Positions 26,642 through 34,362 of a stretch of DNA of 64,000 bases are shown in pieces; the stretch's first letter is position 1, and each line of letters starts with the position of its first letter. The notes under the pieces are model-generated. The model saw only the letters and a list, made by a program, of their open reading frames with translations. It was not told the origin of the DNA and did no database searches. A program made the translations under genes and the position numbers. The stretch comes from CAVVSD01 sp963750895 (GTDB taxonomy: Bacteria; Actinomycetota; Thermoleophilia; Solirubrobacterales; Solirubrobacteraceae): assembly GCA_963750895.1 (NCBI GenBank), contig CAVVSD010000007.1, positions 186,001 through 250,000 of the forward strand. Direction: 5' to 3'.

Positions 26642-27661
26642 TCACGACCCGATGACGCCGAGGCCGTCGTCGACGCACCTCAGGCCCAGCAGCCCGGCAA
26701 TCGTGCCACCGACGACCATCTCCACGTCGGCAGGCTCCAGCACGCGGCACCGCTCGACGAACCCCACCGGGTCCGTGTCGCCGACGGGCCAGTCGCTGCC
26801 CATCACCAGCCGGTCCGCACCCACGCGGGCCACGAGCGCCTCGAGCATCGCCGGCTCGTAGAGGCACGTGTCGTAGTGCAGGTCGCGCAGGTACTCGCTC
26901 GGGCGGCGCGAGATGTTCACCGCGCTGTGCGGGTGCGCCTTGACGTTGCGATCCAGGCGCCCGAAGTAGTGCGGCAGGTAGCCGCCGCCGTGCGCGACGA
27001 CGATCTTGAGGCCGGGCCGCTGCTCGAGGACGCCCTCGTAGATGAGCGAGGCGATGAACTTGGCCTCCTCGATCGGCTGGCCGACCGAGTTCCACATCGA
27101 GTACTGCTGGAACCAGAGGTCCCGGGTGCCGTCGGGGTGCATGAACGCGACGAGGTCGCGCTCGGCGACGGCGTCCCAGACCCAGTGGTAGGAGGGATCG
27201 CTCAGGTAGGTCCCGTGGACGGCGGCCGGGAGCTGCAGGACGCGCATCCCGAGCTCGCCGGTGCAGCGGTCGAGCTCGCGCACGCTGGCGTCGTGGCTCT
27301 GCAGCGGGAGGGTGAAGCTGCCCACGATCCGCGTGGGGTGCTCGGACACCCAGCGCGCGATCTCGTCGTTGACGCGGCGGTTGAGCTCGTCCTCGACGGC
27401 GGGCTCGGCCCACGACGTGCCCTGCATGACCGTCATGTTCGACACGACCTCGGCGTCGAGGCCGAGCCGGTCGAGCATCTCGATGTGCGTCGCCGGGTCG
27501 AACCCGGCGCGCTCGGCCATCTCCTGTGCGCTGCCGGGCGCCGCGGGCGGCATCTTCCGGGCGCCGAAGGCCGTCACCACGCTGTGTGGGACGCCGGCGG
27601 CGGCCGCCTCGCGCTCCATCATGTGCGCGTGCACGTCGATCCGTGGGGTGCGCTGTGTCAT
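26642..27661 (-). CDS. Amidohydrolase-family (ACMSD/LigW-like) protein 2
   Basis: A 339-residue PF04909 protein with 'RIDVHAHMMERE' (HxH), 'AFMHPDGTRDLWFQQ', 'IVVAHGGGYLPHYFGR' and 'VMGSDWPVGD' (Asp). The layout matches ACMSD, gamma-resorcylate decarboxylase and 5-carboxyvanillate decarboxylase. It likely removes carbon dioxide from, or hydrates, an aromatic-derived acid. ATG 27661 overlaps the stop of the permease gene (ATGA), so the enzyme is co-translated with the importer, a strong hint that the imported compound or its product is its substrate. Confidence 0.88.
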   Translation of the reverse strand: MTQRTPRIDVHAHMMEREAAAAGVPHSVVTAFGARKMPPAAPGSAQEMAERAGFDPATHIEMLDRLGLDAEVVSNMTVMQGTSWAEPAVEDELNRRVNDEIARWVSEHPTRIVGSFTLPLQSHDASVRELDRCTGELGMRVLQLPAAVHGTYLSDPSYHWVWDAVAERDLVAFMHPDGTRDLWFQQYSMWNSVGQPIEEAKFIASLIYEGVLEQRPGLKIVVAHGGGYLPHYFGRLDRNVKAHPHSAVNISRRPSEYLRDLHYDTCLYEPAMLEALVARVGADRLVMGSDWPVGDTDPVGFVERCRVLEPADVEMVVGGTIAGLLGLRCVDDGLGVIGS

Positions 27662-28671
27662 ACCCGGTCTCGGAGTCGTGTCTCGCGGCCGTAGGCCAGG
27701 GCCGCGACGAGGATGATGACCCCGAAGAGGATCTGCTGGACGGCGAGGCTGTAGCCCTTGGCCAGCAGGACGGTGTTGATGACGGTGAGCATGATCGCGC
27801 CGATGACCGTGCGCCAGTAGTCGCCCCGGGCACCGACGATCGACGTGCCGCCGACGATCACCGCGGTGAGGCTCGTGAACAGGTACGGCGTGCCGATGCC
27901 CGTGTCGCCCGAGCCGCTGAACCCGGTCAGCAGGACGCCGGTGACGGCTGCGCCGACCGCGCTGAGCGCGAACGCCGCGATGACCACGCTGCGGGTCCGG
28001 ACCAGCGCGAGCTCGGCCGCGCGCGGGTTCGCGCCGGTGAGGTACACGCGACGACCGGCGACGGTGCGTCGCAGGATCACTCCGGCGATGATCGCGATGA
28101 CCAGCCAGAGGACGATGAGCGGCGGCACGGAGACGCCGACGGTCTTCGTGATGACGGTCGCGAAGCGCGTCAGCCACTCCGGCGCGACTCCCGTGATCCC
28201 GCCGCGCGCCATGACGTCGATGGCGCCGAGGAGCACGAAGCCCATCCCCAGGGTCACGACGATCGACTGGACGCGGAAGTGGTGGACGATGAGCCCGCTC
28301 AGCCCGCCCATCACGATCGCCGCCGCGAGGATGACGGCCAACGCCGGGACGAACCCCCATCCGTTCTGTCCCACGAGGATCGCGGTCGCGACGTTGCCCA
28401 GCCCGATGAAGCCGGGCACGGAGAGGTCCAGGTGTCCGAGGAGGACGAGGATCGTCTGCCCCAGCGCGGCGATCCCCAGGAACGCCGACAGCAGCAGCAT
28501 CGACTTGATGCTCGTCGCGGAGCTGAAGCCGTCCAGCGTGACCGCGCCGTAGATGAAGATCGCGGCCAGGATCGCGAACTGCACGATCGGCGTGTCCCGG
28601 GCCAGGCGGAGCGCAGTCTCACGCGCGCGCGAGGGCGCGCGGTCCTCGGGGGTGCCGGCGACGACGCTCAT
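27658..28671 (-). CDS. ABC importer permease, RbsC-like (copy B)
   Basis: A 337-residue membrane protein of the branched-chain amino acid/sugar permease family (BPD_transp_2). The signature segments are 'ILVLLGHLDLSVPGFIGLGN', 'TGANPRAAELALVRTRSVV' and 'AVIVGGTSIVGARGDYWRTV'. About ten TM helices. It pairs with copy A to form a heterodimeric channel. The ATG overlaps copy A's stop, and its own stop overlaps the amidohydrolase start. Confidence 0.9.
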   Translation of the reverse strand: MSVVAGTPEDRAPSRARETALRLARDTPIVQFAILAAIFIYGAVTLDGFSSATSIKSMLLLSAFLGIAALGQTILVLLGHLDLSVPGFIGLGNVATAILVGQNGWGFVPALAVILAAAIVMGGLSGLIVHHFRVQSIVVTLGMGFVLLGAIDVMARGGITGVAPEWLTRFATVITKTVGVSVPPLIVLWLVIAIIAGVILRRTVAGRRVYLTGANPRAAELALVRTRSVVIAAFALSAVGAAVTGVLLTGFSGSGDTGIGTPYLFTSLTAVIVGGTSIVGARGDYWRTVIGAIMLTVINTVLLAKGYSLAVQQILFGVIILVAALAYGRETRLRDRV

Positions 28672-29627
28672 CGTGCCGGACCCACCAGTCGCCGCGGCCG
28701 CAGCTGCGAGCCGAGGATGACCGCGCCGATGAGCACGCAGCCGTAGACGACGTCGAGCCACTGCGCGGAGATCTCCAGGCCCGAGAGCAGGTTCTGGATG
28801 AGGAAGATGCACGTCGCGCCGAGCAGCGCGCCGACGAGCCCGCCGCGGCCGCCGCCCACCGGGGTCCCGCCGAGCGACACGGCGGCGATCGCGATGAGCG
28901 TGTACTGCAGCCCGAGCGAGGAGTCGGCCGAGCGCACGAGCCCGGTGAGCGCGAGGCCGGCGATCACGGCGAACATCCCGCCGAGCGCGTAGGCGAGGAT
29001 CCGCACGTGGGCGACGTTGATCCCGGCGGCGAACGCGGTCGGCGCGTCGCCCCCGACCGAGAACATGGCCTTCACGAACGGTGTCCGCCGCAGCGCGAAC
29101 CAGACGATGAGCGGCACCGCCATCGTGAAGAGGGCGCCGGGGATCGGGCCGACCTTCGCGCCGAGGTGCTCGGTCCAGTTCCCCGGTGCCTGCTCGGGGA
29201 TGAGCAGGATCTCCTGCGCGATGCCCGTGAGCACGAACAGCCCGCACAGGCCGACGATGATCGCCGGCAGCCGGACGTAGGCGATGAGCGCGCCGCTGAT
29301 CGCGCCGACCAGGGCGCCCATGAGGAGCAGGATCGGGACCGCCACCGCGCCGCCGAGGCCGGCGGGGATCAGGACCGCGACCAGCATCACGTTCGTCAGG
29401 CTCAGCAGCGGCCCGACCGACAGGTCCAGTCCGCCGGTCACGACCGACGGCGCCGTCGCCATCGCGATGATCGCGAACGGCGCCAGGTCGGCGAGCGTCT
29501 CGGGCAGGGCGGAGCCGGACACGAAGCTCGCCTGGACGATGAGGTTCGCGATGAACAGGACGACCGCGAGGATCAAGGCGAACATGAACGACCGCGTCTG
29601 CAGCAGCGCGAGCACCCGGTCACCCAT
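28668..29627 (-). CDS. ABC importer permease, RbsC-like (copy A)
   Basis: A 319-residue permease of the same family, with 'TAPSVVTGGLDLSVGPLLSL', 'VGGDAPTAFAAGINVAHVR' and 'AVSLGGTPVGGGRGGLVGAL'. About nine to ten TM helices. ATG 29627 was taken because GGAG lies 10 bases upstream; GTG 29636 is the alternative. It overlaps the end of the ATPase gene by 8 bases. Confidence 0.9.
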   Translation of the reverse strand: MGDRVLALLQTRSFMFALILAVVLFIANLIVQASFVSGSALPETLADLAPFAIIAMATAPSVVTGGLDLSVGPLLSLTNVMLVAVLIPAGLGGAVAVPILLLMGALVGAISGALIAYVRLPAIIVGLCGLFVLTGIAQEILLIPEQAPGNWTEHLGAKVGPIPGALFTMAVPLIVWFALRRTPFVKAMFSVGGDAPTAFAAGINVAHVRILAYALGGMFAVIAGLALTGLVRSADSSLGLQYTLIAIAAVSLGGTPVGGGRGGLVGALLGATCIFLIQNLLSGLEISAQWLDVVYGCVLIGAVILGSQLRPRRLVGPAR

Positions 29628-31188
29628 GGCGATCACGCTCCCGGCCGAAGAAGCTCGCCACGAGCCCCTCGCGTGACAGCTCGTGCCCGTCGAACTGGGC
29701 GAAGACGGAGCCCTCGCGGAAGACGAGCACGCGGTCCATCAGCTCGATGAGCTCGTCGACCTCGGTGGACAGCATGACCACCGCGACGCCCTCCGCCGCG
29801 AGCCCGGTGAGCAGGCGGTAGAGGTCGCGCTTGGCGTTGAGGTCGACGCCGCGCGTCGGGTCGTTGAGGAGCAGGACCGCGGGCTCCGCCGCCAGCCAGC
29901 GCGCCATGACGATCTTCTGCTGGTTGCCGCCGCTCAGCGTCGTGATCGGCATCCCGGCGGAGCCGAGCGTGATCGCCAGTTGCTCCTTGAACCGCGCGAG
30001 GCGGCCGTCGGTGCGCGTGCGGGACAGCAGCCCGGCGCGCTGGTCGGCGCCGAGCGTCGCGGCGGCGAAGTTCTCGCGGATGGAGAGGGTGGGGAAGAGG
30101 GACTCCGAGCGACGGTCGCGCGGCACGTAGACGACGCCGAGGTCGGCCGCCTGCGCGGGCGAGCCGATGGGCGTCGAGCCTCCTTCGGCGTGGCGAAGCA
30201 CCTCGCCCTCCGCCCCGCCGCTCCACAGCGCACGCAGGAACGCGTCCTGTCCGTGACCCTCCAGGCCGGCCAGCCCGACGAGCTCTCCGGCCTCCAGCGT
30301 GAACTCGATCGGGTTCGCGCCCGGCCGCAGCGTGATCCCTGCCTCGAGCACCGGCCGGCTGTGCGCGCGGGCGGCTTCCGTGCGCTCGTCCTCGACGCCG
30401 GCCGTCAGGTGGTCGGCGCCGCTCATGAGCCGGACGAGCTCCTGCGCGGTCGTCTCCGTGCGCGCGACCGTCGCGACGGACCGGCCCGACCGCAGCACCG
30501 TGATGCGGTCGGCGATCTCCTCGATCTCGTCCATGCGGTGGGAGATGAAGATGACGGTCCCGGCCTGCGCGGTCAGTCGGCGCACGATGGCGAACAGCCG
30601 GTCGCGCGTCGCGACGTCCAGCGCCGACGTGGACTCGTCGAGGATGAGGATCCGCGGGTCGCGCACGAGCGCGCGCGCGATGCCGCAGACCTGCCGCATG
30701 CTGAGCGGCAGCGTCTCGACCGGCGCGTCGAGCGGCGGCGCCTCGCCGGTCAGCTCGGTGAGCACGGCGGCGGCGCGCTCGCGCTTGACGTCCTCGGCCA
30801 CCTTGCGGCGGAAGAGCCCGTCGACGCCCATCCAGACGTTCTCGAGCACGGTCTGCGGACCGACGACGAGCACCTCCTGGAACACCGGCACCACGCCGGC
30901 GTCCAGCGTCGCTCGCGGTGACTTCACGTGATCCAGGCGCCGGCCCGCGATCTCCATCGTTCCGCTGTCGGGGCGCTGCACGCCGGCCAGGATCTTGACC
31001 AGCGTGCTCTTGCCCGAGCCGTTCTCCCCGACGACGGCGTGGACGTCCCCTGCGCGTGCCTCGAACGTGCACTCGCGCAGCGCCTGCGTGCGTCCGAACG
31101 CCTTCGCGAGGCCGTCCACCGCGAGGACGACCTCGCCCGCGCCGGCCGCGAGCGCGGCCGGCACGGATGGATCCTCCGAGGTCGCCAT
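29620..31188 (-). CDS. ABC importer ATPase, RbsA/MglA-like tandem ATP-binding protein
   Basis: A 522-residue protein with two fused ABC cassettes. Domain 1: Walker A 'VGENGSGKSTLVKI', signature 'LSMRQVCGIARAL', Walker B 'ILILDESTSALD'. Domain 2 has the degenerate Walker A normal for this family ('LAGLEGHGQDAFLRAL'), signature 'LSGGNQQKIVMARWL' and Walker B 'VLLLNDPTRGVD'. It powers uptake by the two permeases. GTG 31191 directly precedes ATG 31188. The Asp in Walker B of domain 2 precedes Pro, as in RbsA. Confidence 0.92.
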   Translation of the reverse strand: MATSEDPSVPAALAAGAGEVVLAVDGLAKAFGRTQALRECTFEARAGDVHAVVGENGSGKSTLVKILAGVQRPDSGTMEIAGRRLDHVKSPRATLDAGVVPVFQEVLVVGPQTVLENVWMGVDGLFRRKVAEDVKRERAAAVLTELTGEAPPLDAPVETLPLSMRQVCGIARALVRDPRILILDESTSALDVATRDRLFAIVRRLTAQAGTVIFISHRMDEIEEIADRITVLRSGRSVATVARTETTAQELVRLMSGADHLTAGVEDERTEAARAHSRPVLEAGITLRPGANPIEFTLEAGELVGLAGLEGHGQDAFLRALWSGGAEGEVLRHAEGGSTPIGSPAQAADLGVVYVPRDRRSESLFPTLSIRENFAAATLGADQRAGLLSRTRTDGRLARFKEQLAITLGSAGMPITTLSGGNQQKIVMARWLAAEPAVLLLNDPTRGVDLNAKRDLYRLLTGLAAEGVAVVMLSTEVDELIELMDRVLVFREGSVFAQFDGHELSREGLVASFFGRERDRHG

Positions 31189-31210
31189 CACGCGGTGACC
31201 GTCCCTCGGA

Positions 31211-32480
31211 TCAGCTCGCCGGCTTGCTGAAGAACTGGTCGAGGTAGTCCTCGGGGAGGAGCGCCCCGTCCGGCCCCGGCGCGTAGGCGATCGGCGTCGT
31301 GAGCTTCCAGCTCGGATCGACCCACTCGCTGAGGTTGTCGTTGGTGATCATGAGGGGCTCCTGCAGGATGTCGGTCACCTTCACCCCGCGCCCGTCGAAC
31401 AGCCCCAGCGCGATGTTCCACATCCCGTCGGCGAGCTGAGCAGGCGCGATGCCGAGGGCCACGCCCTCGTAGTCGTCCTTGTTCTCGTTCCAGTACGCGA
31501 GCGCTCCCGGCGTGGCGCCGGAGTCGGCGATCGGCGGGACCTTGCGGCCCGTCTGCTGGAAGGCCTGGATGATGCCGGTCGCCATGCCGCCGGTCTGGAC
31601 CGCGCCGTCGACCGCGCCCGGGTGCGACGACAGGAACTGCAGCGTCTGCGCCTTGCCCACGGCGGGCTGGAACTGACCGACCGGCTTGCCGACGACCTTG
31701 ACGCCCTCGCACTCCGCGAACACCTTGTCGGCGCCCTTGAGCACGTCGTCGCTGGCCGGGACGCCGGGGATGCCCTGCATCTCGAGCACGTTGCCCTTGT
31801 CGCCCATGATCCGGACGAGGCCCGAGCCGAGCGACGCCCCGTTGAGGATCACGTTGCCCTCCACGCCGATGACGTACTCGTTGGCCGACGCGTTGAGCGG
31901 GGTGATGATCGGGATGCCCGCCTTGCCCGCGGCCTCGAGCACCGGGGCGTCGGCCGCCGGCGAGAGCGGCAGGACGATGAGCAGGTCGTACTTCTCGCGG
32001 ACCGCCTGGCGGATCTGCTGGATCTGCGTCTGGACGTTGTTGTTGGAGTCCTGCGTCGTGACCTTGGTGATCACGTCGGAGTCGGCCTTGAGCTTGTCGA
32101 ACTCCTTCTGCAGGTCCTGGATGAAGGGCGTGCTGATGTTGCCCGGCGAGAAGTAGATCTTGTAGGGCCCGCTCCCGGAGGGCTTCCAGTCGGCCCAGGC
32201 GCTCTTGCCCACGGCCTCCGGGAAGAGGTTGTAGGCCGCCTGGACGTCCTTCGGCAGCGCCGCGAGCACCCCGTCGGGGTCGTCGGGCATCTGCTGCGGG
32301 ATGCTGCCGCAGCCGGTTGTCGGCGCGGCCGTGCCGGCCTCGCTGGACGACGTGCTCGTCGCGGCGCCGCCCGAACTGCCGGAGTCAGCTCCCCGAGTCG
32401 TCGTCCGAGCTTCCACAGGCCACGAAGGCCATGGAGGCGACCAGCATCACCAGCAGGGCGATGGCCCTTGTCAGTCTCAT
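31211..32480 (-). CDS. Lipoprotein substrate-binding protein of the importer (RbsB-like), frameshifted near the N terminus
   Basis: The ATG at 32480 has a GAGGAGGGGGAG leader and starts 'MRLTRAIALLVMLVASMAFV', a signal peptide, then the lipobox 'FVACGSSDDD'. The frame stops just after this. The mature protein continues in another frame from 'ADSGSSGGAATSTSSS'; a one-base error in the CCCC run near 32390 would join them (about 423 residues). The body is a periplasmic-binding (type 1) fold with 'IYFSPGNISTPFIQDLQKEF' and 'LLIVLPLSPAADAPVLEAAG'. It binds the substrate outside the membrane. First gene of the importer operon. The ligand is unknown; given the neighbours, an aromatic or aromatic conjugate is plausible. 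Confidence 0.83.
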
Positions 32481-32553
32481 CTCTCCCCCTCCTCAGCAGC
32501 CAGGTGCCACCGCCGCTCCGCGCTCGGAGGCCCAGATACGGTGCACTTGGCAT

Positions 32554-32584
32554 CAATGTATCCACATGCCTAAGATCACGTCAA
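32554..32584 (-). promoter_or_regulatory. Promoter and operator of the importer operon
   Basis: On the minus strand, -35 TTGACG (32579-32584), an 18-base spacer and -10 TACATT (32555-32560). CAATGTATCCA (32554-32564) covers the -10 and matches 11 of 11 bases of the complement of the extended operator at 21557-21567. It lies within a looser GGCAT-N12-ATGCC repeat (32549-32570). The expected start at about 32548 leaves a 68-base leader with a strong Shine-Dalgarno sequence. Confidence 0.65.
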
Positions 32585-32719
32585 GACGCTGATGGGACCC
32601 AAAGTGGTGTCTGGGCTCCGAATATCGCCGTGGTCTAGGAGCTGGGAGTCACGGGTTCCGGGAGGGGTGAGGGCTATGCTTCACGCGGTGAACGAGCCTG
32701 GATTTGCGAGGTAACCGGG

Positions 32720-33463
32720 ATGCCGGTCACCGTCGCCCTCATCCGAGACAGGCTCCGAGACGCGATCCTCATGGGCGAGCTGTCGCCCGGTGAGCGGGCG
32801 ACGCAGGTGAGCCTCGCCGACAGGTTCGGCGTCAGCAGGACACCCATGCGCGAGGCGCTGCGGATGCTCGAGCTCGAGGGATTGGTGCTGCGCGAGAGCA
32901 ACGGCCGCTTCCGCATCAGCCCGCTGTCCGGGCCGCAGATCGAGGATCTCGCCGTGATGCGGATCAACCTCGAGGTCGTCGCCATCAACCTGACCGTGCC
33001 CCGGTTCGGCAACGCCGACCACGCGAAGCTCGAGGGCTGGCTCGCGCAGATCGAGCGCTACGCGATGTTGGACGACTGGGTCGGCATCGAGGTGCCGCAC
33101 CGCGAGTTCCACCGGATGCTCGTCAGCGGCGCCGGCGACCGGATCACGGCGCTGCTCGGGACGCTCTGGGATCACGCTTCGCGGTACCGCACCCTGGCGT
33201 TCCAGGCGCTGCGGGGGAACTTCGCGCCGTGGGAGACGAGCCGCGCGGAGCACCGGGCGATCGTCGACGCGTTCGAGGCGTACGACGCGCCGACCGCCGC
33301 GAGCTGGGCGGCGACCCAGATCGCGCGGACCGCGATCGTCGTCGCGCGCGAGATCGATCCCGACCATCCCGCCACGCGCGTCCACAGCGTGTTGGAGCGG
33401 CACACGGGCCGCGCGACGCTGCCCGAGGAGCCGGTTGGTGAGCATGGTCTCGCTCAGCGTTGA
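32720..33463 (+). CDS. GntR-family regulator (FadR subfamily) 2
   Basis: A 247-residue protein: winged helix with 'LADRFGVSRTPMREALRMLE' and 'RESNGRFRISPLSGPQIEDL', then an FCD domain with 'HREFHRMLVSGAG' and 'SRAEHRAIVDAFEAY' supplying metal-binding histidines. Divergent from the importer operon, which it probably controls through the CAATGTATCCA site. ATG 32720 has GAGGTAA 7 bases upstream. Its 3' end overlaps the start of a second gntR gene. Confidence 0.9.
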   Translation: MPVTVALIRDRLRDAILMGELSPGERATQVSLADRFGVSRTPMREALRMLELEGLVLRESNGRFRISPLSGPQIEDLAVMRINLEVVAINLTVPRFGNADHAKLEGWLAQIERYAMLDDWVGIEVPHREFHRMLVSGAGDRITALLGTLWDHASRYRTLAFQALRGNFAPWETSRAEHRAIVDAFEAYDAPTAASWAATQIARTAIVVAREIDPDHPATRVHSVLERHTGRATLPEEPVGEHGLAQR

Positions 33464-34193
33464 TGGCGACGGCGACGGGCGGGGCCGCGGCGCGGTCACG
33501 TCGCTGCGCGACCGCCTGCGGACGGCGATCGTCACGGGCGAGATCCCGGCGAGCGCGTCGCGGACGCAGTCTCAGCTCGCCGCTTCGTTGGGCGTGAGTC
33601 GGACGCCGCTGCGCGAGGCGCTGCGGATGCTCGAGCTGGAGCACCTGATCATCCGCGAGCCGAACGGTCGCTTCCGGGCCGCTGATCTCACGGCCGACGA
33701 GATCGAGCAGCTGGGCGTCATGCGCGTGACGTTGGAGGCGGCGGCGGTGCGGCTGACCGTGCCGGAGTTGACGCGTGGACGACCACGCCGTGCTGGAGGG
33801 ACTACACGCGGAGTCGCAGCTGCTGGCCGAGATCGGCGAGTGGCACGACTTCGACCGCGCGCACCGGAAGTTCCACATGCTGCTTGACGGGCTCGGCCGG
33901 CGCGATGCATGCGGAGCAGCTGGGGCGGCTGTGGGAGCAGGAGACGCGGTACCGGCGGGCCTTTGAGCATCTCGCTGATGCGGATGGGCGGGATGCGGTG
34001 AGCCAGGCGGAGCATCGGCGGATTCTTGGATGCTGCTGAGGCTCGGGATGCTGAGGCGGCGGCGCGGTTGATGGCGGCGCATCATGCCCGGGCGGTGCGG
34101 GCTATTGGGGGGAGTCTTGATCCCTCGTATGCGATGGAGCGGTTGGAGGTGGCTGTGGAGATTGAGGAGGGTCGGCGGGGGGTTGGGGGCTGA
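33438..34193 (+). pseudogene. GntR-family regulator (FadR subfamily) 3, three frameshifts
   Basis: The start GTG 33438 has GAGGAG 7 bases upstream and overlaps the previous gntR. The helix-turn-helix is intact ('LAASLGVSRTPLREALRMLE', 'REPNGRFRAADLTADEIEQL'). The FCD domain is cut by shifts near 33775, 33900 and 34030, with recognisable pieces 'DRAHRKFHMLLDGLG', 'EQLGRLWEQETRYRRAFEHL' and 'SQAEHRRILDA'. The final part uses many T-ending codons (GAT, GCT, CTT, TAT), unlike its neighbours. The repaired length of about 251 residues is normal. It is either a decaying duplicate or a poorly called region. Confidence 0.7.
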
Positions 34194-34362
34194 CGGGCGG
34201 GGCTAGGCGGACCGGCGCCGTCGCGCACCTGAGCGCCGCCCAAGCTCGACCGACAGGCTGGGCGACCGAGGCTGCCAGGATCTGGATTGCGGTTGAAATG
34301 CGAGACGCCACACTCGCTGATGTAGATCCAGACTGACGCTTACCTCCGCCCGATCAGGCAAC

